A program made the position numbers and the translations under genes. From JANWHZ01 sp035758575 (lineage in GTDB: Bacteria > Patescibacteriota > Saccharimonadia > Saccharimonadales > UBA4665), in NCBI GenBank assembly GCA_035758575.1, contig DASTXH010000019.1, positions 1 through 13,401 of the forward strand: 13,401 bases of DNA. Direction: 5' to 3'. The notes beneath the pieces are model-generated. The model did no database searches. It was not told the DNA's origin and was given only the letters and a program-made list of their open reading frames with translations. Of the stretch, positions 1 to 4,959 are shown in pieces (position 1 is the stretch's first letter; each line of letters starts with the position of its first letter).

Positions 1-1
1 G

Positions 2-646
2 ACGCATGAAGAAAACGGCCAGACTGTCGAGCCTATCGAAGAGCTGATCATCGAAGTTCCTGCCGAGCATGTGGGCACGGTCCAGATGGAGCTTGGCCAG
101 CGCCGCGCCATCTTAAAAGAACAGTTCAGCTCGGCATCTAAGGGCGTGACCAAGCTGGTATATGAACTGTCCACCCGGGCGCTCCTAGGCCTGCGCAACA
201 TCCTCATGACGCAGACCAAGGGTACTATCGTTATGAACTCGTTGGTCACGGCGTATCAGCCACTTGGCGCACCGCTCCAGCAACTACGCAACGGCGTACT
301 GATTGCCTTTGAAACCGGCGTTACTACACCCTATGCATTGCAGACTGCCGAAGAGCGGGGTACGTGCTTTGTTGGTCCCGCCGAGAAGGTATACGCCGGC
401 CAAATTGTCGGTTTGAATACTCGCCAAGAAGACATGGAAATCAACGTTTGCAAGGCAAAACACCTGACAAACATGCGCAGCAAATCGTCCGATGGCGTAG
501 TGCAGCTGACACCACCGACCATCCTGAGCCTGGAACAATCTATCGACTTCATCGAAAACGATGAACTGTTAGAAGTGACGCCTACATCATTGCGCCTGCG
601 CAAGCGGGAGCTTGACCCCAATAAGCGCAAGCGCCAACAAAAGTAG
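2..646 (+). CDS. typA: TypA/BipA ribosome-associated GTPase, C-terminal part (5' truncated)
   Basis: The frame is open from the window edge and ends in TAG, giving the last 214 residues of a protein that is usually about 600 long. The start and GTPase domain lie outside. The visible part covers the EF-G-like domain V and the TypA-specific C-terminal domain. Diagnostic pieces are EPIEELIIEVP at the start of domain V, then a degenerate form (STRALLGLRN) of the family's PARGLIGFR segment, then the hallmark CKAKHLTNMR, and finally the DDELVEVTP-like NDELLEVTP followed by LRLRKREL. TypA is a translational GTPase that binds the ribosome and supports growth under stress and ribosome assembly. An internal GTG at 71 is only an ORF-finder start; similarity runs upstream of it. 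The gene converges on the membrane protein gene 16 bases away. A small hairpin (643-648 with 657-662) without a T-run lies between them. Confidence 0.95.
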   Translation, partial: THEENGQTVEPIEELIIEVPAEHVGTVQMELGQRRAILKEQFSSASKGVTKLVYELSTRALLGLRNILMTQTKGTIVMNSLVTAYQPLGAPLQQLRNGVLIAFETGVTTPYALQTAEERGTCFVGPAEKVYAGQIVGLNTRQEDMEINVCKAKHLTNMRSKSSDGVVQLTPPTILSLEQSIDFIENDELLEVTPTSLRLRKRELDPNKRKRQQK

Positions 647-662
647 CGTACGGCTGCGCTAC

Positions 663-1286
663 CTACCGCTGTCCGATGCACGATAGTGTAGCGTGCAGAT
701 TTCGTAATTCACGGACAGGGTTGCCTGTCACGCAGTGCACGCTATCATGGAAAAATACCATGCCCACAATAGCCAGTGCTACTATCGCTATGCCCACCAG
801 TGGCCAGGTGACGATGGAGAGTGTATCTTGGCTGCGATTGCGGAGCAGGGCTACGATAATGCCTATCACTGCGACGCTTCCAGCCATCAGCGGCAAATAC
901 AGCACCCAAAGTGCCAGCCATGGCATGCTCCATAGGCTGCTATGGTAGAGCGTCTGATTACGGAGGGTTTTGTCTAGGGCGTTAGCGGCAAGCGCTGCAA
1001 AGAAAGGCAGCAGCAATGCGCCACTTATAATTGAGCTACGTTTGACAAGTGCTGACTGGTGCATGGTTTCTCCTAGAGTTATAAGCTGTTGTTGTGCGGC
1101 CGCAAGCGGCAGGTCGAGTACGGTACGTATCCACACGCGGCGTCGTTCTGCTGCGGACACGGAATAGTCCAACATATCGGCAAGCGTTTGCAGCATTTCT
1201 TCGCCGTAGCGGTTGCGGTATGCACCAGGGTAGAGACGTAGCCAACGCGCGTATCGCGGAAATCGTCGTTTTAGCTGAGTGTCCAT
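663..1286 (-). CDS. Small multi-pass membrane protein paired with PadR
   Basis: This 207-residue protein has an amphipathic, basic cytoplasmic N-terminus of about 80 residues (RWLRLYPGAYRNRYGEEM near 16-33), then hydrophobic segments at about 86-106, 117-148 and 160-182, suggesting three or four membrane helices. The LYPxxYRxRYGxEM pattern recurs in membrane proteins encoded next to PadR regulators; I infer a sensor or envelope-response role but do not know the activity. The start ATG lies inside padR, giving a 16-base overlap, and is preceded by an AGGGG ribosome-binding sequence, so translation is probably coupled. The two genes form a two-gene operon under the padR promoter. The function is unassigned; the CDS itself is well supported by the operon overlap and the hydrophobic pattern. 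Confidence 0.82.
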   Translation of the reverse strand: MDTQLKRRFPRYARWLRLYPGAYRNRYGEEMLQTLADMLDYSVSAAERRRVWIRTVLDLPLAAAQQQLITLGETMHQSALVKRSSIISGALLLPFFAALAANALDKTLRNQTLYHSSLWSMPWLALWVLYLPLMAGSVAVIGIIVALLRNRSQDTLSIVTWPLVGIAIVALAIVGMVFFHDSVHCVTGNPVRELRNLHATLSCIGQR

Positions 1287-1621
1287 GCAAAAGCCCCTGT
1301 ATTATCTGATAATGCCTGTCGCTCGCGACCAAGACGTACGGTCTGTTCATAGTACTGCATTTCCGCTCCCAGGCGGTCCCAGCCCTTTTTAGTGAGGCGA
1401 TAATAGCGCCGTCGCTCCGTTCCCTCAAACGGCATTTCTTCAATCAGGTTCGCATCTACGAGTTGTTTAACAGTGCCGTAAAGTGCGCCAGGTCCTAGCC
1501 TTACGCGGCCAGCGGTGTCGTGCTCTACCTGTTGCATGAGTTCGTAGCCGTGGCGGGGCTTCAGGCTTAACGCCAGCAGGATACTAAATGCGGTCCGTGA
1601 CAATAGTTCTGGTATATCCAT
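1271..1621 (-). CDS. PadR family transcriptional regulator
   Basis: This 116-residue winged-helix regulator matches the PadR family along its N-terminal half: AFSILLALSLKPRHGYEL (residues 11-28) is helix 1-2 with the family's HGYEL motif, GPGALYGTVKQL (43-54) is the recognition helix region, and RRRYYRLTKKG (70-80) is the wing. The C-terminal helix used for dimerisation is short, as in the small PadR subclass. PadR proteins are usually repressors that release DNA on binding a small ligand and often control a neighbouring membrane protein or transporter. Here the downstream overlapping gene is a membrane protein. The ATG at 1621 is favoured because a -10 box lies six bases upstream, giving a leaderless transcript, and a palindrome overlaps that box, which predicts autorepression. 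The ligand cannot be read from the sequence. Confidence 0.93.
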   Translation of the reverse strand: MDIPELLSRTAFSILLALSLKPRHGYELMQQVEHDTAGRVRLGPGALYGTVKQLVDANLIEEMPFEGTERRRYYRLTKKGWDRLGAEMQYYEQTVRLGRERQALSDNTGAFAWTLS

Positions 1622-1627
1622 ATTTGT

Positions 1628-1636
1628 AATATATCA
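1628..1636 (-). promoter_or_regulatory. padR promoter, extended -10 (leaderless)
   Basis: On the minus strand the sequence reads TGA TATATT, six bases, then ATG at 1621. This is an extended -10 (TGn then TATATT). Its expected +1 is the A of the start codon. No convincing -35 was seen. Confidence 0.6.
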
Positions 1637-1649
1637 AATTATGATATAT
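1629..1649. promoter_or_regulatory. Palindromic operator, probable PadR site
   Basis: Perfect 8-base arms, ATATATCA (1629-1636) and TGATATAT (1642-1649), flank a 5-base spacer, just upstream of padR. The left arm overlaps the padR -10 box, so bound protein would block transcription. PadR proteins bind AT-rich dyads near their own promoters. Assigning this dyad to this PadR is inference from position. Confidence 0.6.
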
Positions 1650-1752
1650 CTGCAAATGTAATATAGCGCACAATGCTAAAGCCGTCTTTCAGCCGGGCTG
1701 TTTATAGTACCGCTTGCCACCTAGTAAGGGCAGAAAAGCGAGGGTAACAAGC

Positions 1753-1878
1753 ATGCTACGTACGCACCATCTACGGAATCGTGACGAAGATATATTAAAC
1801 CGCAGGCAAAGCAAGGGTCGGTTTAGTCGGTCACAGGCACTAAAGGTAAAACTGGAGCTGCGCCGACTGTCGGTATAG
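1753..1878 (+). CDS. Possible small basic protein (41 aa)
   Basis: An ATG-to-TAG frame encodes 41 residues rich in Arg and Lys (for example RNRDEDILNRRQSKGRF near 8-24) and ending KLELRRLSV. It is preceded by GAGGG (1740-1744) eight bases before the ATG and by a possible TATAGT -10 box at 1703-1708, and is followed by a strong terminator at 1908-1940. That layout is what an independent small gene would show. I do not recognise the protein. The same stretch could be a noncoding RNA of about 200 bases ending at the terminator, or a gene remnant. The frame is short enough to occur by chance, so confidence is low. Confidence 0.35.
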   Translation: MLRTHHLRNRDEDILNRRQSKGRFSRSQALKVKLELRRLSV

Positions 1879-1907
1879 GAGTTTGGAGAAAACCAGCCTA
1901 GCGTGGT

Positions 1908-1940
1908 AAAAGGGCGCCGTTTTGGTGCCCTTTTTATTTT
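1908..1940 (+). terminator. Rho-independent terminator
   Basis: GGGCGCC (1912-1918) pairs with GGTGCCC (1924-1930) through one G-U pair around a 5-base loop, followed by TTTTTATTTT. Flanking AAAA/TTTT lengthens the stem. It must end a plus-strand transcript starting in 1650-1900, because the nearest upstream gene reads the other way. Confidence 0.85.
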
Positions 1941-1971
1941 GGACTACGGGTGTTTAAATAGTATGTAGTTC

Positions 1972-1999
1972 CATAGGGCTCATGTACGCATACCCTATG
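1972..1999. repeat. Inverted repeat upstream of trehalase gene
   Basis: CATAGGG (1972-1978) and CCCTATG (1993-1999) form perfect 7-base arms around 14 bases, 32 bases before the trehalase start. It could be an operator or a leader hairpin. No regulator gene of the TreR type is in the window. The remainder of 1941-2030 shows nothing else I can support. Confidence 0.4.
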
Positions 2000-2030
2000 C
2001 CGTGACATAACGATAAAGCGAGTATTTCTT

Positions 2031-3308
2031 ATGATAGATTTTGCAAAGGCGAAAGACACATTTCGTAACAGCTTGGTCATCCGTAAACGCGCAGCATTGA
2101 CTGCGAACGATGTGTCGGCAGCCCGTGCCTATATAGCCGACTACTGGCACCATGTGGAGCGCTTCCACCCCAAAGATGACGAAACACTGCTTGGTCTGCC
2201 CAAGCCGTATCTAGTGCCAAGCTATGACGTAACTGCCAGTTTTGACTATAACGAGATGTATTACTGGGATAGTTATTTCATATGCCAAGGGCTGTACGAT
2301 GATGAGCATAAGAAGCTTGCGGCTGGTATCCTTGAGAACCTGATGAGCCTGTTTAAGCGGTTCAAGGTTATTCCGAATGCATCACGTACATACCTTATGG
2401 GCCGCTCGCAGCCGCCATTTTTGACAAGCTTTATCCTTGAGGTCTACGAAACATACAAGCCAGGGGATAAGTGGCTTAAAGATGCCATCTCGCTGGCTAA
2501 GCAAGAGTATGCCATTGTGTGGATGGGCACCAAAAAGCCGAATGACCGTCAGGCGTATCGTGGTTTGTCGCGGTATTACGACATCAACATGACGCACGAC
2601 CTGGCCGAAGCCGAAAGCGGCTGGGATTATACGCCGCGGTTCAGCCACAAGGCGCTTCATTACTTGCCGGTAGATTTGAACGCTTTGCTGTACAAATATG
2701 AGACAGATTTTGCAGCTGTCGCCAGGAAGTTCAACGATGAATCCGAGGCAAAAAAGTGGGAAGATGCTGCGGCCGCGCGTAAGGCGGTAATGAACGAGCT
2801 TATGTGGGACCGCATCCGTGGGCTGTACTACGATTACAATTACGTAAAAAAGCGTCGAGGTAATATCAGCAGTCTTGCGGCGTATTTCCCGATGTGGGCC
2901 GGTATGGTGGATGATGCTCAGGCTGCTGCACTGGTGCGGGCCTTGCGCCGGTTTGAAAACAAAGGCGGTTTGGCGACGACCGATTCGCTGCCGGTGAAGC
3001 AATATGTTATGGGCAGTATGCCAACGCAATGGGCATATCCTAACGGCTGGGCGCCGCTGCAGCTGATAGTCATACGCGCGCTGGAACGCTACGGTTATCA
3101 CGAGGATGCACAGCGGGTTGCTATGAAGTGGTTACGCTGCAATTTGTCGTGGTTTGAGACGCATGGCATCTTTCTGGAGAAGTATAATGTGGTAAACCCC
3201 GAGAAGCCGCCGGTGAAGGGTGTGTATCCGTCACAGACCGGTTTTGGCTGGACGAATGGCGTGTTTGAGCGCCTGTGTCAGGACTATATAGACAAAAAAC
3301 CGGAGTAG
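2031..3308 (+). CDS. Trehalase-like glycoside hydrolase (GH37), cytoplasmic
   Basis: This 425-residue protein shows the GH37 signature series in order: FDYNEMYYWDSYF (71-83, first trehalase signature), MGRSQPPF (123-130), ESGWDYTPRF (195-204), QWAYPNGWAPLQ (333-344, second signature) and FLEKYNV (381-387). By analogy with E. coli Tre37A (Asp312 and Glu496), D199 is the predicted catalytic acid and E383 the base, so the active site looks intact. The family normally hydrolyses alpha,alpha-trehalose to two glucose molecules. There is no signal peptide, hence a cytoplasmic enzyme. Two oddities: it is over 100 residues shorter than E. coli TreF, and the usual QWD of signature 2 is QWA (A335), which may alter sugar contacts. 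A related alpha-glucosidase specificity is possible. The ATG has a weak upstream AGCGAG. The next gene begins three bases after the stop. Confidence 0.88.
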   Translation: MIDFAKAKDTFRNSLVIRKRAALTANDVSAARAYIADYWHHVERFHPKDDETLLGLPKPYLVPSYDVTASFDYNEMYYWDSYFICQGLYDDEHKKLAAGILENLMSLFKRFKVIPNASRTYLMGRSQPPFLTSFILEVYETYKPGDKWLKDAISLAKQEYAIVWMGTKKPNDRQAYRGLSRYYDINMTHDLAEAESGWDYTPRFSHKALHYLPVDLNALLYKYETDFAAVARKFNDESEAKKWEDAAAARKAVMNELMWDRIRGLYYDYNYVKKRRGNISSLAAYFPMWAGMVDDAQAAALVRALRRFENKGGLATTDSLPVKQYVMGSMPTQWAYPNGWAPLQLIVIRALERYGYHEDAQRVAMKWLRCNLSWFETHGIFLEKYNVVNPEKPPVKGVYPSQTGFGWTNGVFERLCQDYIDKKPE

Positions 3309-3311
3309 CTT

Positions 3312-3530
3312 ATGTGCCGGAGCATAAAAGTACTAAGGGAAGGCACCGTAGAAGCGACTAACGAAGAAATGCGCGCCGCGGCGTTGCAGTATGTGCGCAA
3401 AGTGTCGGGGTATCGCAAGCCATCTAAGATCAACGAAGCTGCTTTTGACCAAGCGGTAGATGAAGTGGCGGCTGCAACCCAGCGGCTGCTTGATATGCTG
3501 ACGGCACCACACCATCACAAGCACGCTTAG
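3312..3530 (+). CDS. DUF2277 family protein
   Basis: The 72-residue product matches DUF2277 nearly end to end: MCRSIKVLRE at the N-terminus, EEMRAAALQYVRKVSGYRKPSK in the middle (19-40) and a helical FDQAVDEVAAATQRLLDML segment, closing with a His-rich tail (HHHKH, 67-71). The family is small, cytoplasmic and of unknown function; the conserved MCRxIKxLR start supports this ATG. GGAG (3302-3305) overlaps the end of the trehalase gene at a good spacing, and only three bases separate the genes, so the two are very likely co-transcribed and coupled. Nothing links DUF2277 to trehalose biochemically that I know of. Confidence 0.9.
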   Translation: MCRSIKVLREGTVEATNEEMRAAALQYVRKVSGYRKPSKINEAAFDQAVDEVAAATQRLLDMLTAPHHHKHA

Positions 3531-3622
3531 TGCTATTGCGTCCGCCCTGTTCCTGTTTCGTCCTTTCTTGCTCCAGCAGATCTTCTTTTCCCTTCCATCT
3601 GCCACTAGCCGTGGCAGGCCCT

Positions 3623-3651
3623 GCTACTTTTTTGCATGATCAAAAAGTAGC
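3623..3651. repeat. Boundary hairpin, GCTACTTTTT stem
   Basis: Perfect 10-base arms GCTACTTTTT (3623-3632) and AAAAAGTAGC (3642-3651) surround TGCATGATC. A second run CCAAAAAA follows directly and offers a competing partner for the T-run. A smaller hairpin (GCCAC 3601-3605 with GTGGC 3611-3615) precedes it. Confidence 0.8.
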
Positions 3652-3687
3652 CAAAAAATCTAGGCGGCTCCACCCCCTCTGGTCGCC

Positions 3688-3777
3688 GTTGTCACAGCGA
3701 CAATCGGCCCAACAACTTGGCGGCTTGGCGCCTTCAAACAGAGTTGGGCCGCCGAAGGAAATTGTCGCTGCCACAAC
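3688..3777. repeat. Long bulged hairpin, about 24 base pairs
   Basis: CAGCGACAAT (3695-3704) pairs with 3761-3770 and CGGCCCAAC (3705-3713) pairs with 3743-3751, giving 19 uninterrupted 5' bases with a 9-base bulge on the 3' side. GTTGT (3688-3692) with ACAAC (3773-3777) extends the base. CCTTC (3731-3735) in the loop can pair with GAAGG (3754-3758) in the bulge, a possible pseudoknot. Confidence 0.8.
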
Positions 3778-3815
3778 AGCTCCACCGTGAGGGCTCCGCA
3801 TGCCGATACAACCAC

Positions 3816-3869
3816 CAGTGCACGTAGCACCTCAGTGTGCTACCAAAACATAGCTGCATCGGTGCACTG
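3816..3869. repeat. Nested hairpin pair
   Basis: CAGTGCAC (3816-3823) pairs with GTGCACTG (3862-3869). Inside it GTAGCAC (3824-3830) pairs with GTGCTAC (3837-3843), stacking directly on the outer stem. CTGCAC (3881-3886) can pair with GTGCAG (3920-3925) just downstream. Confidence 0.65.
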
Positions 3870-3926
3870 CCAAACTACCACTGCACTTGCAGCCGTGTTG
3901 GCCATGCGGAGCGTACCCGGTGCAGT

Positions 3927-4004
3927 CTGTTCAGTGAAACTGACAGCTTCCTTCGGCGCCTCGACCTGTCTGAGGCGCCGAACCGCCGAGTTGTCGAGGC
4001 GGTT
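3927..4004. repeat. Three consecutive hairpins
   Basis: CTGT-CAGT (3927-3935, one bulge) pairs with ACTGACAG (3939-3946). TTCGGCGCCTC (3952-3962) pairs perfectly with 3972-3982 around 9 bases. AACCGCC (3981-3987) pairs with GGCGGTT (3998-4004), sharing two bases with the previous stem. Confidence 0.75.
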
Positions 4005-4052
4005 GTCAGGCTTCACAACTGCTGCCCGAGGACGGGGGAGCTCGGCCTAGCG

Positions 4053-4085
4053 TTTTGCCTACTTTTGAGCAATGGCAAAAGTAGG
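4053..4085. repeat. Boundary hairpin, CCTACTTTTG stem with alternative fold
   Basis: CCTACTTTTG (4058-4067) pairs perfectly with CAAAAGTAGG (4076-4085). A mutually exclusive stem, TTTTGCC (4053-4059) with GGCAAAA (4074-4080), uses the same bases. The stem shares CTACTTTT with the hairpin at 3623-3651, about 460 bases away in the same order. Confidence 0.8.
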
Positions 4086-4187
4086 TGGCTTGGTTCTTGG
4101 CCAGACAAGAATAAGACAGAAGAAACAGCAAAGACAACAAGGAACACGCTGTGCCTGGCGGCATAACGGAAGCGTGCGGTGGGGATG

Positions 4188-4196
4188 TGGTATAAT
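4188..4196 (+). promoter_or_regulatory. tRNA-Val promoter, extended -10
   Basis: TGG TATAAT (TATAAT at 4191-4196) is a consensus -10 with a TGn extension. Expected +1 is near 4203, leaving a 5-base leader before the tRNA. No good -35 is seen. Confidence 0.75.
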
Positions 4197-4207
4197 GCCC
4201 TCATTAT

Positions 4208-4284
4208 GGGCAATTAGCTCAGTTGGCTAGAGCGCGGCATTCACATTGCCGAGGTCACAGGTTCGAGCCCTGTATTGCCCACCA
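4208..4284 (+). tRNA. tRNA-Val (anticodon CAC)
   Basis: The cloverleaf is complete. Acceptor GGGCAAT (4208-4214) pairs with ATTGCCC (4274-4280), followed by discriminator A and an encoded CCA (4282-4284). The D arm is GCTC/GAGC, the anticodon stem CGGCA/TGCCG around the loop TTCACAT, and the T arm ACAGG TTCGAGC CCTGT. The anticodon CAC reads the valine codon GUG. A consensus -10 lies just upstream and a terminator begins at the CCA end, so this is a single-gene transcription unit. Confidence 0.97.
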
Positions 4285-4322
4285 CTAAAAAAGGCCGGTC
4301 GTAGACCAGCCTTTTTTAGTGG
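4282..4322 (+). terminator. Rho-independent terminator of tRNA-Val
   Basis: GGC-C-GGTC (4293-4300) pairs with GACC-A-GCC (4304-4311) around GTA, followed by six T (4312-4317). Outer bases from 4282 to 4292 also pair with 4312-4322, so a 14-base perfect arm CCACTAAAAAAGGC begins inside the tRNA CCA. Confidence 0.9.
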
Positions 4323-4336
4323 TTAGTAGTGCATGA

Positions 4337-4457
4337 TCGAACCTGTGAAAAGCGAACGCAGTGAGCGTCAGGTTCGGTGCAGCGAAGCCTGCCACAGGGG
4401 CGTAGCTCCGAGGAAGACTTCGCGGAAGAGCGAACAAAGCGAGCGACCCTGTATTGC
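4337..4457. repeat. Palindromic patch with fragments of the adjacent tRNA
   Basis: TCGAACCTGTGA (4337-4348) is the exact reverse complement of 12 tRNA bases (4255-4266, T arm). CAGGTTCG (4369-4376) repeats the same T-arm sequence in direct orientation, and CCCTGTATTGC (4447-4457) repeats 4268-4278. CGAACCTG (4338-4345) pairs with CAGGTTCG; ACAGGG (4394-4399) pairs with CCCTGT (4447-4452). AGCGAACGCAGTGAGCG (4351-4367) is inside the first hairpin, and a related GAGCGAACAAAGCGAGCG lies at 4428-4445. It looks like a REP-type element that carries or captured tRNA sequence. A minus-strand frame through it (4285-4488) is not called. Confidence 0.6.
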
Positions 4458-4527
4458 TCGGCGTTAGTATTCGCGCTGCCTTTTTCATTTGTACTCTTCA
4501 TATCGCGTCGCGCCAAACTTCCATCTT

Positions 4528-4536
4528 TGCTATAGT
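4528..4536 (+). promoter_or_regulatory. HIT gene promoter, extended -10 (leaderless)
   Basis: TGC TATAGT (TATAGT at 4531-4536), six bases, then ATG at 4543. The expected +1 is the A of the start codon. No ribosome-binding sequence is present. Confidence 0.65.
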
Positions 4537-4542
4537 TACACT

Positions 4543-4959
4543 ATGACCGACAAAGACTGTGTATTCTGCCAGCCAAAGGATAGGGTGCTGCGCGAAAATG
4601 AAGCAGCGCGTGTTATCCTCAGCAATCCGCGTAAGGTACCGGGGCACTTCTTGGTTATCCCAAAGCGGCACGTAGAAAAGCCCTGGGAACTCACGCACGA
4701 GGAGTTGGCGGGTATCTTTGATCTTATTTTCTATATAGAAAAGAAGATTATCGGCAAACTAGGCGATGGCTGTGATGTCCGTCAGAACTACCGGCCATTC
4801 ATGCCGCAAAATCGCCTCAAGAAAGACCATGTGCATTTCCATGTCTATCCGCGCTCACTGAACGACTATCTGTATAAAGTTGCGGAAATCTACGAAACTG
4901 ACCTGTTCGCCGACCTTGATCCCCTTGAGCACGACGAAGTCGCGAAGCTGTTTAAATAA
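4543..4959 (+). CDS. HIT family protein (nucleotide hydrolase/transferase)
   Basis: This 138-residue protein carries the histidine triad HVHFHVY (H96, H98, H100; H98 is the predicted nucleophile) and an N-terminal CVFC zinc pair (C6, C9) typical of the Fhit/HinT-like HIT branch. The PGHFLVIPKRH segment (33-43) and EL.H.EL (49-55) also fit. HIT proteins cleave nucleoside phosphoramidates or dinucleoside polyphosphates in the cytoplasm; the exact substrate cannot be told here. A longer frame begins at 4489, but its first 18 residues do not resemble the family, and MTDKDCVFC with a -10 box exactly positioned for a leaderless message favours 4543. The 3' end overlaps the convergent HAD-like gene by eight bases. 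Confidence 0.92.
   Translation: MTDKDCVFCQPKDRVLRENEAARVILSNPRKVPGHFLVIPKRHVEKPWELTHEELAGIFDLIFYIEKKIIGKLGDGCDVRQNYRPFMPQNRLKKDHVHFHVYPRSLNDYLYKVAEIYETDLFADLDPLEHDEVAKLFK

Larger units (their letters stand above)
3531..4187. other. Gene-free structured intergenic region
   Basis: About 660 bases without a credible gene. 3540-3600 is pyrimidine-rich and 4100-4146 purine-rich on the plus strand; TGTTCCTGTT (3548-3557) is complementary to 4136-4146 with one bulged base. Between them lies a dense series of hairpins at 3601-4085, listed separately. Three short plus-strand frames here (3530-3790, 3787-4050, 3837-4166) have no ribosome-binding site or domain-like sequence, and their composition follows the stems, so I do not call them. 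The whole could be a non-autonomous mobile element or a large structured RNA. Confidence 0.6.

Noticed and set aside
1690..1940. Known housekeeping RNAs (tmRNA, RNase P RNA, SRP RNA, 6S) as an explanation
   Set aside because: None of the conserved core words of these RNAs could be found on either strand.
2382..3101. 239-codon minus-strand open frame
   Set aside because: It lies antisense inside the trehalase-like gene, whose catalytic motifs are unambiguous; it has no domain-like sequence of its own.
3601..4090. CRISPR array
   Set aside because: The repeats are inverted hairpins of different sequence, not regularly spaced direct repeats.
3787..4166. Two overlapping plus-strand frames of 87 and 109 codons in the hairpin region
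   Set aside because: No ribosome-binding site, residue composition dictated by stems, and both frames cross several perfect inverted repeats.
4285..4488. 67-codon minus-strand frame next to the tRNA
   Set aside because: It runs through the tRNA terminator and the palindromic patch; composition follows the repeats.
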